This document shows positions 1 through 6,878 of a stretch of DNA of 8,346 bases, piece after piece. Both the position numbers and the translations under genes were made by a program. Source of the stretch: Candidatus Methanovirga basalitermitum (GTDB lineage: Archaea > Methanobacteriota > Methanobacteria > Methanobacteriales > Methanobacteriaceae); contig JAISZW010000227.1 of NCBI GenBank assembly GCA_031284445.1, forward strand, positions 1 to 8,346, in the 5' to 3' direction. The stretch's first letter is position 1, and each line of letters opens with the position of its first letter. Below the pieces are notes generated by a model that was not told where the DNA came from, did no database searches, and saw only the letters and a program-made list of their open reading frames with translations.

Positions 1-275
1 TATACATTTTAGTGTATGTTTCCATAGCATTCGTGGTAGAGTTAAGATTTAATATGGCTGCAATGCAATTTTTCAATGTTATAAGTTCAGTTTTCATGGC
101 AATTGGAATAACTCTGATTAGTATTTTTAATGACAGATTAATTAATATTCTACCTATCTTAACGAGAAATGATGGAACTATGATAATCTCTATTCTTTTT
201 ATAGTGTTATTAATATGTTTTAGCATGATATTTATTATAATAAAAAAAATTAACAAAGAAAGGATCACAATATAG
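1..275 (+). CDS. C-terminal end of a membrane protein (possibly MFS permease), cut by left edge
   Basis: The reading frame is open from base 3 to the TAG at 273-275, so this is probably the tail of a longer gene that begins outside the window; the in-frame GTG at 12 need not be the true start. Counting from that GTG, two hydrophobic segments are visible at about residues 19-39 and 58-78. They are joined by a loop of about 19 residues and followed by a basic tail (KKINKER) that would lie in the cytoplasm. This matches the last two membrane helices of a multi-helix transporter, and the stretch FNMAAMQFFNVISS resembles the penultimate-helix region of major facilitator exporters. That family call is an inference from a short piece; any polytopic membrane protein could end like this. 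No terminator is obvious after the stop. Confidence 0.5.
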   Translation, partial: YILVYVSIAFVVELRFNMAAMQFFNVISSVFMAIGITLISIFNDRLINILPILTRNDGTMIISILFIVLLICFSMIFIIIKKINKERITI

Positions 276-388
276 ATAAAAACTAAATATTCATATAATT
301 CAATTAATCTAAAAAAATGACTATGTCCAAAGGTCAATGGTAAAATTGATATCACAAAATTAAGGCATGACCAAAAATATTAAATAAG

Positions 389-439
389 TTGGAGAAAGTT
401 AATATTAAAACATGAACATAAATAACACAACTTCTCCAA
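389..439. repeat. Imperfect inverted repeat upstream of the transposase relic
   Basis: TTGGAGAAAGTT at 389-400 is answered by AACTTCTCCAA at 429-439, 11 paired bases with one bulged A and a loop of about 28 bases. It lies 50 bases upstream of the relic's start. It could be a leftover of an element end or a chance hairpin; I found no matching copy at the other end of the relic. Confidence 0.4.
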
Positions 440-460
440 ATAGTAATCTGTCACTTGAAC

Positions 461-491
461 TATATAAACCTATGGTACTGAAAGGATCGTG
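461..491 (+). promoter_or_regulatory. TATA-like box and GTG start region of the transposase relic
   Basis: TATATAA at 461-467 is a good archaeal TATA-like box. About 22 bases downstream lies AAAGG (481-485), followed by GTG at 489-491, which opens the frame reading IKKDTLYLSSIFPPDYHH. The spacing would give a leaderless or almost leaderless transcript. The gene is broken, so the site is probably a fossil. Confidence 0.4.
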
Positions 492-1588
492 ATCAAAAAA
501 GACACATTGTACTTATCCAGCATTTTTCCACCAGATTATCATCACAAAATTGAAAATATGGTAGGAAGAGAGCTTAAATGTGTCTATGTTAGTCTATTGT
601 AAAATGTGGAGAATGTGAGTCAGAAAACTTAAGTAAAAAATATTTAGACCCCAGAAACATTAATAAAAACCATACTGTCTACGATTGCCTATATTTACAA
701 TGAATGCAAATATATACATCGTACAAGCTTAGAACCATTCATAGACAAGCATGGTACATATATAATTGATGTTAGGGCAAGAATTCAAATAAATTCTCTT
801 GAACATATGTCTCTTAAAAACATATCACTACTAAATAATACTCTTAATGGTGCAAATCCATGCAGAGAAACAATATTAAATGGTTTAAAGAAGCACTACT
901 GTATTTGGAAGATGAAAGACAGTCGAAAAATACACTTATCAGGAAATTACGGGTATGGATGAATATATTAAAGTTAATGGATATAAATTCTATATTTTAG
1001 CACTATTCGACATAGAACTTAATATTTTCCTATATTACAAGATTTTAGGGGATTTAAAAAAGAATACAGATAAAGAGCTTAGATAAACCCACCAAAGGTC
1101 ATGGGAGATTCGCTATCACCACAGACGGTCGTGAAATGTATAAAAAAATAGTTGAAGAATTAGGATTCATACATAACCTCTGTATTTTCCATTTAATCAA
1201 AGATTTACAGAGGTCGTTCATAAAAAGATGAAAAATAAAAAATTAGATCCCAATATTAAAGCCCAGTATCACGAAAAATAATAGCATATTACATATATTG
1301 CATCAAAAAGATTATAAGAAAGCTAAAAATAAATTTCAAAACTTATTATTACATATGAATAAGATTCCCCCTTAATTGAAGGATTTTATTAATACTAAAC
1401 TCAAAACCCAATTTTGATGGGGTTTGCGAACTTATATAAGACATACCATATATAAATGTTTACCAACTACTAATAATACTTTGGAAAATTACTTTGGTGT
1501 GTCACTTCCAAGGCATTTAAAAAAGATTTATAAAACTGTTGATGGGATTTCAATGTATGTAAATTCAGAGAGAAAAACAACAGTATAA
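489..1588 (+). pseudogene. Degraded ISM1-like DDE transposase, full length but multiply frameshifted
   Basis: The region spans about 366 codons, near the length of a complete transposase, but must be read by hopping frames. Segments are: 489-602 (ends TAA 600-602); 602-703 (KCGECESENL, a zinc-finger-like CxxC, ends TGA 701-703); 705 onward (CKYIHRTSLEPFIDKHGTYI to NGLKKHYC); 958-1086 (DEYIKVNGYKFYILALFD); 1106-1231 (TTDGREMYKKIVEELGF, CIFHLIKD); 1204-1281 (QRFTEVVHKKMKNKKLDPN); and about 1451-1588 (TTNNTLENYFGVSLPRHLKK). The acidic triad can be assigned: Asp at 958-960, Asp at 1124-1126, Glu at 1484-1486. The order 'DE-IKVNG, TTDG, C-FH, NN-LENYFG' is that of DDE transposases related to ISM1 of Methanobrevibacter smithii; this assignment rests on remembered family patterns. 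With at least five frame changes and several stops it cannot be functional. A shorter inverted relative lies at 4744-4925. Confidence 0.8.
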
Positions 1589-1726
1589 ATTGGTACATTA
1601 ATATGTTAAATTAGATTTTGTGCCTATTTTAAGGTTATAGTTTCTTATTTTTTAAAATTCAGAAAAAATACATTTGAAATCTTATATAGTAACTATGGAA
1701 AAGTTTTTAATTTTTTAAATAAATTT

Positions 1727-1803
1727 TAATCATGAATGTTCTTTATTGAACTTGTTCAATTAGAAAGTCTATGACTTTCTTTAGTTATAGTTTTTCATGA
1801 TTA
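1727..1803. repeat. Nested inverted-repeat structure: outer stem enclosing two hairpins
   Basis: TAATCATGAA (1727-1736) and TTCATGATTA (1794-1803) form a perfect 10-bp outer stem. Inside are two further perfect palindromes. ATTGAAC-TT-GTTCAAT (1745-1760) as RNA would fold as a 6-bp stem with a CUUG tetraloop. AGAAAGTC-TAT-GACTTTCT (1762-1780) gives an 8-bp stem with a 3-base loop. As a whole the 77 bases would fold as a closed multibranch structure on either strand. It sits 45 bases beyond the tldE stop codon and 138 bases beyond the transposase relic. The 25 bases 1739-1763 recur exactly at 8322-8346. It could be a dispersed stem-loop repeat, a 3' processing or termination structure for tldE, or part of a small RNA; the sequence does not decide. 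Confidence 0.75.
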
Positions 1804-1848
1804 TCCAGTAAAAGTTTTAGACAGTCTCTATGTTGCGGATCCAGCATC

Positions 1849-3150
1849 TTAAATAACTTTTAGGTTTTTGGATAATATTTTAGGAATAATGAATGAGTTT
1901 TTTTGTTTTAAATCAGATTTTATTCCTTGACAATTAGAAAGACAATCGAAAATATTACCAATGACCATTGCTTTTTTAACTGGTTTAGTAATCTCACCAT
2001 TTTCGATTAGAAAAGAGTTATTGGATTCAACAGAGAAATCTCCAGAGATAGGATTTGCAGTATGTGCACCAAGAACATCGGTTACTAAAAATCCTTCATC
2101 GATTTCTGATATATCAATCTTGTTTTTAAAATTAAAGACAACATTAGACTGTGAGTTTACTGGGGTGGAGAAATATTCTCTAAAACCATTACCTGTACTT
2201 TCAGTATTACATTTGTTAGCAGAGTATATATCAAATATAAAGTTTTTCAGGATTCCATCTTTAACTAAGGTTGTTTTTTGTGAACTTGTTCCTTCTCCAT
2301 CACTAACAGATGAATTAAAACCGCCAGGGTATCTACCATCATCGTATATACTTAAATTTTCACTCACGATTTTAGTATCTATTTTACCCTTTAACATAGA
2401 TCTTGATCTATGGATGTTATCTCCATTAAAACCTGAAATAAATGGATTTAAAAGTCCTGTTGCTGCAGAATAATCTAATATGACATTTATATTATCAACA
2501 TCAATTTTTATTCCACCAATTGAATCCTTAGCTATTTTACAAACATCTCTCACTAATTTTTCACCGCCTAAATCGAATATACATGAAGAAATAGAGTCAT
2601 AATATGTTGATTTTTCATTATTTTTATAGGCATTAACTGCAAGGTATCCAAAAAATCCAGAAGCGGAATTTTCAACACACAAATCATTGGAATTTAAAAT
2701 AAGGTTATGACTAAAATTTGCAAGGAAACCTGCTGAAGTAGACTCACATTTTTCATCTTCAGTTGCATTTAAAACTGTATTCATGAAATCTGTAGCTTTA
2801 TCTAAATCAAAACCCTGATTAAATCTATGGTCAAATATTCCTTCAACTTTTTTATATTTCTGATTTTCTGAAAATGAGAAACTTTCATCTACTTCATTAT
2901 ATTTACAATTTGAAAATGCTTTTTCAGTTATTTCATGTATTTTTTCTGGGTCTGTTGTATATGCAAAACCTATTTTATTGTCTTTAATAATTCTAATTCC
3001 AATTCCAAAAGTATTTTCTCTTTTAGCAAAATTTAGAATGGATTTTTCACTATTCAATTCTATGCTTTCATTCTCTTCAATGAAAATTTCAAATTGATCT
3101 CCAAATTTTTTTAAATGTTTATTTGCTTCTTCTGCTAACTTGTATAACAT
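1849..3150 (-). CDS. tldE: TldE/PmbA-family protein (partner of metalloprotease TldD)
   Basis: This 433-residue protein belongs to the TldD/TldE (PmbA) family at its usual length. The N-terminal domain contains GIGIRIIKDNKIGFAYTTD (about 49-67). The C-terminal beta-rich part carries typical PmbA blocks: PGGFNSSVSDGEGTSSQKT (275-293), STGNGFR (318-324), VTDVLGAHTANPISGDFSV (356-374), and FLIENGEITKPVKKAMVIGN (380-399). The region that holds the zinc-binding HExxxH helix in TldD reads SAATGLLNPFISGF (228-241) here, without that motif, so this is the non-catalytic TldE-type subunit. In bacteria TldD and TldE form a cytoplasmic heterodimer that degrades unfolded peptides and matures microcin B17 or degrades CcdA; the archaeal substrate is unknown. 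No tldD lies beside it. The ATG at 3150 is preceded by GAGG (3156-3159, minus strand), 5 bases away, which fixes the start. It follows hypD by 55 bases on the same strand, so co-transcription is likely. Confidence 0.88.
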   Translation of the reverse strand: MLYKLAEEANKHLKKFGDQFEIFIEENESIELNSEKSILNFAKRENTFGIGIRIIKDNKIGFAYTTDPEKIHEITEKAFSNCKYNEVDESFSFSENQKYKKVEGIFDHRFNQGFDLDKATDFMNTVLNATEDEKCESTSAGFLANFSHNLILNSNDLCVENSASGFFGYLAVNAYKNNEKSTYYDSISSCIFDLGGEKLVRDVCKIAKDSIGGIKIDVDNINVILDYSAATGLLNPFISGFNGDNIHRSRSMLKGKIDTKIVSENLSIYDDGRYPGGFNSSVSDGEGTSSQKTTLVKDGILKNFIFDIYSANKCNTESTGNGFREYFSTPVNSQSNVVFNFKNKIDISEIDEGFLVTDVLGAHTANPISGDFSVESNNSFLIENGEITKPVKKAMVIGNIFDCLSNCQGIKSDLKQKNSFIIPKILSKNLKVI

Positions 3151-3160
3151 ATTATCCTCG
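3151..3160 (-). promoter_or_regulatory. Ribosome binding site of tldE
   Basis: On the minus strand the sequence before the ATG reads CGAGGATAAT. GAGG at 3156-3159 complements the archaeal 16S rRNA tail, with a 5-base spacer. hypD itself has no comparable site, so translation of the second gene is independently initiated. Confidence 0.65.
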
Positions 3161-3205
3161 TATTATGCTTCAAATTAGTTAATTATTCGTACAACACTAA
3201 ATTTT

Positions 3206-4255
3206 TCATGAAACACCAGTATATCTATGAGCTATGTTACATGTTCCTTCTTTACTTACCATACATGCTCCAATAGGATGCATTGGATTACATTCTTCTC
3301 TAAAAAGCTTACAATCATCTGGTTTTGCAACTCCTCTAAGGATAGATCCACATATACAACCTATCGGTGCTTCTTTAACATTTTTAACTGATATATCGAA
3401 TTTTTCCCTTGCATTAAATTGAGAAAATTCATCTTTAATTTCAAGTATAGAATTAGGAATTTCTGGAAAACCTCTCCACTCCCTATTCTCTACTTTAAAT
3501 ACTTCTTCAATAGCTTTTTGTGCTATTTGATTTCCTTCATCTTTAACTGCACGATTATATTCATTATCTATTTTAGCTTCATTATTTTTTATTTGTCTTA
3601 GGATCATATATACTCCCATTAAAATATCTAATGGATTGAATCCTGCCATAACTTGAGGGATGTTATGTTCATTTGAAAATACTTCAAAGGGTTTTAAACC
3701 AATGATTGTCCCGACATGACCAGGCTCAATTAAAGCATTTAGATTAGTTTTTCCTGACTCGATAAGAAACTTTAAGGCAGGAGGTATTCTTCTATGTGAA
3801 GATAAAACAGAAAAATTCTCGGGTGGGGTTGATAAAATCTCAGAAGCTGTTGTTGGTGCGGTGGTTTCGAAACCTGCAGCTATAAAAATCACTTCATTAT
3901 CAACTTCACGAGCAAGTTCAACAGCATTAGCTATTCCATATACAACTCTAACATCAGCCCCTTCTGATTTTGCATAAGCAAGTGAATGAGTTGATCCTGG
4001 AACTCTAAGCATATCTCCAAATGTAGCTATAGTCATCCCTTTATCTGTAAGCTCTAATGCTTCGTCAATTTCCCTTGAGGGTACACAACATACAGGACAA
4101 CCTGGTCCTGCTATAACTTCAACTTCACTCGGAAGTAGGGTTCTTAATCCATTTTCCATGATTGTGTGTTCATGAGATCCACATACATGCATAATCCTAA
4201 CTGGAGTGGAAATTTGATTAATTCTATTAATTAATTCTTTGGAAAGGTTTTTCAT
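3206..4255 (-). CDS. hypD: [NiFe]-hydrogenase maturation protein HypD
   Basis: HypD is the iron-sulfur scaffold that, with HypC, carries the Fe(CN)2CO group inserted by HypE/HypF chemistry into the active site of [NiFe] hydrogenases; it works in the cytoplasm. The 349-residue length is normal. Diagnostic motifs are all present: HVCGSHEH (23-30, with Cys25), GPGCPVCCVP (50-59, Cys53 and Cys56), AAGFETTAPTTA (around 150-161), and EPGHVGTIIG. A C-terminal cluster-binding region follows with Cys300, 302, 315, 322, 331 and 339, including CNPMHPIGACMVSKEGTC. Every expected cysteine is there, so the protein should be functional. It implies that the organism makes [NiFe] hydrogenases, as hydrogen-using methanogens do. 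The other hyp genes are not adjacent, which is common in methanogens. No strong ribosome binding site precedes ATG 4255; a TATA-like box about 30 bases upstream suggests a very short leader. tldE follows on the same strand. Confidence 0.96.
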   Translation of the reverse strand: MKNLSKELINRINQISTPVRIMHVCGSHEHTIMENGLRTLLPSEVEVIAGPGCPVCCVPSREIDEALELTDKGMTIATFGDMLRVPGSTHSLAYAKSEGADVRVVYGIANAVELAREVDNEVIFIAAGFETTAPTTASEILSTPPENFSVLSSHRRIPPALKFLIESGKTNLNALIEPGHVGTIIGLKPFEVFSNEHNIPQVMAGFNPLDILMGVYMILRQIKNNEAKIDNEYNRAVKDEGNQIAQKAIEEVFKVENREWRGFPEIPNSILEIKDEFSQFNAREKFDISVKNVKEAPIGCICGSILRGVAKPDDCKLFREECNPMHPIGACMVSKEGTCNIAHRYTGVS

Positions 4256-4258
4256 AGT

Positions 4259-4283
4259 AAAACCAATGTTAATTCATTGTTTT
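4259..4283. promoter_or_regulatory. Palindrome over the hypD leader, candidate operator
   Basis: AAAACCAATG (4259-4268) and CATTGTTTT (4275-4283) form an inverted repeat of nine base pairs with one unpaired C around a TTAATT centre. It lies between the probable TATA box (4286-4293) and the hypD ATG, spanning the expected transcription start. That is where archaeal repressors often bind. The operator role is inference from position only. Confidence 0.4.
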
Positions 4284-4296
4284 GGATATAAATTTT
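4284..4296 (-). promoter_or_regulatory. Probable TATA-like promoter of hypD-tldE
   Basis: On the minus strand this reads AAAATTTATATCC. TTTATAT is a good archaeal TATA-like box and the preceding A-run suits a BRE. With the usual spacing of about 25 bases, transcription would start only a few bases before the hypD ATG at 4255, giving a nearly leaderless message. That fits the absence of a clear ribosome binding site there. Confidence 0.5.
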
Positions 4297-4313
4297 GAGG
4301 TTTCCAACAATTC

Positions 4314-4338
4314 AATTTTTAATTTTTCATTAAAAATT
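4314..4338. repeat. Perfect 10-bp hairpin upstream of the hypD promoter
   Basis: AATTTTTAAT (4314-4323) and ATTAAAAATT (4329-4338) are perfect reverse complements around TTTTC. The stem is entirely A/T in a very A/T-rich spacer, so a chance origin is possible. It lies about 20 bases upstream of the TATA-like box. Confidence 0.4.
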
Positions 4339-4353
4339 AGTTCATCTAAATAG

Positions 4354-4486
4354 TATGGAAACTGGGCAACAATTCTAATCAGCAAAAAGCACCATTTTAT
4401 TCATGATCATTTGTTTATACATATACATATTGGATAATTTTATAGTTATTTAGAGATAGGAAAATAATTGTCGCCCAATTTCTATA
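4354..4486. mobile_element. Small element bounded by 23-base imperfect inverted repeats (MITE-like)
   Basis: The 23 bases 4354-4376 (core GGGCAACAATT) match the reverse complement of 4464-4486 (core AATTGTCGCCC) at 19 of 23 positions, and all four differences are transitions. The ends enclose 87 bases without a coding frame, so the whole is 133 bases. This size and shape suggest a miniature inverted-repeat element or a large RNA hairpin. No target-site duplication is clear. The ends do not match anything near the transposase relics in this window, so the mobilising enzyme is unknown. Confidence 0.4.
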
Positions 4487-4521
4487 TAATATTACATCCC
4501 AATTTCTATATAACATTACAT
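4474..4521. repeat. 24-base tandem duplication at the edge of the small element
   Basis: The bases 4474-4497 and 4498-4521 are adjacent copies beginning CCCAATTTCTATATAA and ending ATTACAT, with one T/C difference in 24 positions. The first copy overlaps the right inverted repeat of the element at 4354-4486, so the duplication includes part of that end. It probably arose by slippage or by a failed excision or insertion event. Confidence 0.75.
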
Positions 4522-4743
4522 TTTATTTTTTAATATAAACTTAATTTATAATATAAATATATTTTATTATTTTATACTGTAAAAATCCAACATTATAGAG
4601 GAAAATTTTTATGAATTTTGCAATATCCTATATTTAGATTTAGAATAATGTTTAAACGCAATAAAAATCTTTAAATAGATGTGGGTCAATAAATCTGGAC
4701 TTTGTCTAGAATTCCATGGTCACCTCAAACTTTCCCATAATTT
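4522..4743. other. AT-rich spacer without recognisable genes
   Basis: These bases are mostly A/T runs with stops in all frames I read. Nothing coding, tRNA-like or strongly palindromic is visible. The less A/T-rich stretch at about 4681-4740 directly borders the 3' end of the transposase relic on the minus strand and may be the element's former non-coding end, but I found no partner repeat to prove that. Confidence 0.5.
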
Positions 4744-4925
4744 TCATTCCATTTTTCTCTCTGAATCTAAATACATTGAAATTCCATCAACAGTTTTATA
4801 AATCTTTTTTAAATACCTGAGAAGATTCATACCAAAGTAATGATCAAACTTTTAAAAGAGTTTGGATCTAATTTTTTATTTTTCATCTTTTTATGAACGA
4901 TCTCTGTGAATTTTTGGGCTATGTC
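4744..4925 (-). pseudogene. Internally deleted ISM1-like transposase remnant
   Basis: Read on the minus strand, 4925 downwards gives DIAQKFTEIVHKKMKNKKLD, and then, after a large internal deletion and a frame change, YFGMNLLRYLKKIYKTVDG to SERKME and a TGA at 4744-4746. Both pieces match the relic at 489-1588. The 90 bases 4752-4841 agree with 1488-1577 at 80 positions, and 4864-4910 agrees with 1204-1250 at 45 of 47. The deletion removed the stretch that in the longer copy lies between LDPN and YFG (about 240 bases). The front half of the gene, with both catalytic aspartates, is absent. It is a dead fragment in the opposite orientation to the longer relic. Confidence 0.8.
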
Positions 4926-5151
4926 AACGATGTACGGGAGGATCGATTTTTTCTATTGAAGTTTTAATCTTGAAATTCTTAGATTAGGAAAATATAGATT
5001 AAAAATTCTTAATTTTTGAAATCAAAGGCATTAATCTTCAATTTCAAAGAAAACAGACGAAGATTGAGCAATTTCAAATGTAAAATGTAGATATTCAATG
5101 ACTAATTACTGTTGATTTTGACACAGCCAAAAATTCCACAGAACACAAAAA
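4926..5151. other. Spacer with an imperfect inverted repeat, no gene seen
   Basis: TTGAAATTCTTAGATTA (4970-4986) pairs imperfectly with TTAATCTTCAATTTCAA (5031-5047), with further partial copies of TTAATCTT and TTGAA nearby, so the stretch could fold into a weak hairpin of about 78 bases. No open frame of useful length and no similarity to the transposase relic was seen here. It may be degenerate repeat sequence. Confidence 0.4.
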
Positions 5152-5171
5152 CCTTAAGTTGACAGCATTGA
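5152..5171 (+). repeat. 20-base element upstream of DNA ligase, exact copy upstream of aroD
   Basis: The sequence CCTTAAGTTGACAGCATTGA occurs here on the plus strand and again, perfectly, on the minus strand at 7920-7939. Both copies are preceded by a run of A bases. Relative to each gene the orientation is the same: it ends 47 bases before the ligase ATG and 19 bases before the aroD TTG. Here it precedes the probable TATA box. A shared upstream regulatory site or a dispersed repeat are both possible. Confidence 0.7.
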
Positions 5172-5180
5172 TCCGCAACC

Positions 5181-5194
5181 AAAAATTTAATATA
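5181..5194 (+). promoter_or_regulatory. Probable TATA-like promoter of the DNA ligase gene
   Basis: AAAAATTTAATATA has an A-rich BRE-like start and a TTTAATATA box. The ATG at 5219 lies about 25-30 bases downstream, where transcription should begin, so the message would be almost leaderless. The box falls inside the longer frame that opens at TTG 5159, which argues that the TTG is not the start. Confidence 0.5.
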
Positions 5195-5218
5195 CAATTA
5201 AATAAAAATTATATTGAG

Positions 5219-6868
5219 ATGAAATATAAGAAACTAGTGGATGTTTATGAAGCATTATCACAAACAACAAAAAAATTAGAAAAAACAGCAATACTAACAG
5301 ACTTATTTAAAGGTGTAGATTCTGAAAATATAGGTAAAGTCATTTTAATGTCATTAGGCTTAGTTTATCCAAAAAATAGCGAAGAAGAACAAGGAATTGG
5401 CGATAAACTTCTTATGAAAGCTATTTCACAAGTATTTGGAGTATCAATATCAAAGATTGAGGATAATATGAGAAAATTTGGGGACATTGGGCAGACCACA
5501 GAGGAATTATACAAAAAGAAAACTCAACAAACATTTTTATCAAAAGAATTAACAGTAAAGTTTGTTTTTAACAGTATTCGGAAAATTGCAATGATATCTG
5601 GAGATAAATCACAGTCACGAAAAATAGCTATTATATCAGAAATATTATCATCCGCCTCTGGACTTGAAGCAAAATATATTTCAAAGACTATTCTTGAAGA
5701 ACTTAGACTTGGTGTAGGTGAAGCAATAGTACGAAATGCTATATCTGATGCATTTGAAATAGACAAAAAAGTTACTGAAAGAGCATATATGCTAACCAAT
5801 GATTTAGGTTTGGTAGGAGAGTATGCTAAGGAAAAAGGTGTAAAAGGTCTTAAAGAATTAAATTTAATTCCAGGTAGACCTGTTAAACCAATGTTAGCTC
5901 AACTATCTCTAGGTATAGATATTAGTATTAAAGAAATGGGAAATGCAATTTGTGAAACAAAATATGATGGAATAAGAGTTCAAATACATAAAAAAGGTGA
6001 TGAAATTAAGTTTTTCACGAGAAAATTGGAGAATATAACTAATGCATTTCCTGAAATGATTGAACCCATGAGAACTGGATTTCCAGACGAGAATTTTATT
6101 GTTGAGGGAGAAATGATAGCTACAAGAAATGAAAAGCCTATTTCATTCCAATATATTTTACATAGAGTTCGAAGAAAACATGACATAGATAAAGCTATTG
6201 AAAATGTCCCATTAACTTTATATTTGTTCGATGCTCTTTATTATCAAAACCCACTTATAGATAAACCATTAAACGAAAGAAGAAAAACATTAGAACAGAT
6301 TATTAAGCCTGGAAAGAAAATAAATCTATCTACCAAGATTGATGTGAATATGGATAATATTGCTGAAGCTGAAAAACTGTTTAAAGACTCAGTATCTAAC
6401 GGACATGAAGGGATAATGATCAAAAATCCTAATGAACCTTATATTCCTGGGACTCGTGGGAAAAAAATGTTAAAATTTAAGGCAGAACCTGAAACCTTAG
6501 ATGTCATTGTAACAGGAGGAACTTATGGTCTTGGTAGAAGATCTAACTTTATTGGTTCATATTTAATCGCTTTAAAATCTGATGATAATGAGCTAAAAAC
6601 AGTAGCTCATGTTGCAACTGGTTTAGACGACGAAACATTAGAGTATTTGACTAATTTAATGGAAAAGTATAAAAAATATGATAAAGGTACTAAAATATTT
6701 GTTGAACCAAGAATAATTCTTGAAATAGCCTATAGTGAAATCGTAAAAAGTCCAGATTATGAGGCAGGATATTCATTAAGATTTCCAGTAGTAAAAAGAA
6801 TTAGAAATGATAAAGGAATAGATGAGATTAATACTGTTAAGGATTTAGAAGCCATGTTTAAATCTTAA
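5219..6868 (+). CDS. lig: ATP-dependent DNA ligase, archaeal type
   Basis: The enzyme seals nicks in duplex DNA in replication (Okazaki fragments) and repair, through an enzyme-AMP intermediate. Starting at ATG 5219 gives 549 residues, the usual archaeal length, and a typical N-terminus, MKYKKLVDVYEALSQTTKKL. The frame is open back to TTG 5159, but the extra 20 residues are unlike the family and overlap the promoter. Domains: DNA-binding domain about 1-220; nucleotidyltransferase domain about 221-424 with motif I KYDGIR (nucleophile Lys248), motif III FTRKLENIT (266-274), VEGEMIA (295-301), LYLFDAL (334-340), motif IV EGIMIK (397-402) and motif V LKFKAE (418-423); OB-fold about 425-549, including RFPVVKRIRND. 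All key residues are present. The gene stands alone on the plus strand and ends 10 bases before the converging PIN-domain relic. Confidence 0.96.
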   Translation: MKYKKLVDVYEALSQTTKKLEKTAILTDLFKGVDSENIGKVILMSLGLVYPKNSEEEQGIGDKLLMKAISQVFGVSISKIEDNMRKFGDIGQTTEELYKKKTQQTFLSKELTVKFVFNSIRKIAMISGDKSQSRKIAIISEILSSASGLEAKYISKTILEELRLGVGEAIVRNAISDAFEIDKKVTERAYMLTNDLGLVGEYAKEKGVKGLKELNLIPGRPVKPMLAQLSLGIDISIKEMGNAICETKYDGIRVQIHKKGDEIKFFTRKLENITNAFPEMIEPMRTGFPDENFIVEGEMIATRNEKPISFQYILHRVRRKHDIDKAIENVPLTLYLFDALYYQNPLIDKPLNERRKTLEQIIKPGKKINLSTKIDVNMDNIAEAEKLFKDSVSNGHEGIMIKNPNEPYIPGTRGKKMLKFKAEPETLDVIVTGGTYGLGRRSNFIGSYLIALKSDDNELKTVAHVATGLDDETLEYLTNLMEKYKKYDKGTKIFVEPRIILEIAYSEIVKSPDYEAGYSLRFPVVKRIRNDKGIDEINTVKDLEAMFKS

Positions 6869-6878
6869 TACTAAACCG

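Noticed and set aside
276..488. Search for the left terminal inverted repeat of the transposase relic
   Set aside because: I compared this stretch with the sequence after 1588 and with 4681-4743 but found no convincing matching ends, so the element borders are not annotated.
489..1588. Programmed frameshifting as an explanation for the split transposase frames
   Set aside because: At least five frame changes plus extra stops are present, and no slippery site recurs; decay is the simpler reading.
1727..1803. Possible tRNA gene, because of the cloverleaf-like nested stems
   Set aside because: There is no seven-pair acceptor stem with a CCA-side pattern, no GGTTCRA-type T arm and no anticodon arm; only two inner hairpins are present.
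1961..2473. Plus-strand open frame of 170 codons
   Set aside because: It lies wholly within tldE on the other strand, has no family resemblance, and tldE matches its family throughout.
3234..3601. Two short plus-strand frames opposite hypD
   Set aside because: They are antisense to a well-conserved gene, and the composition is what the hypD codons give in reverse.
5524..6186. Two short minus-strand frames opposite the DNA ligase
   Set aside because: They are antisense to conserved ligase motifs, without start signals or recognisable domains.
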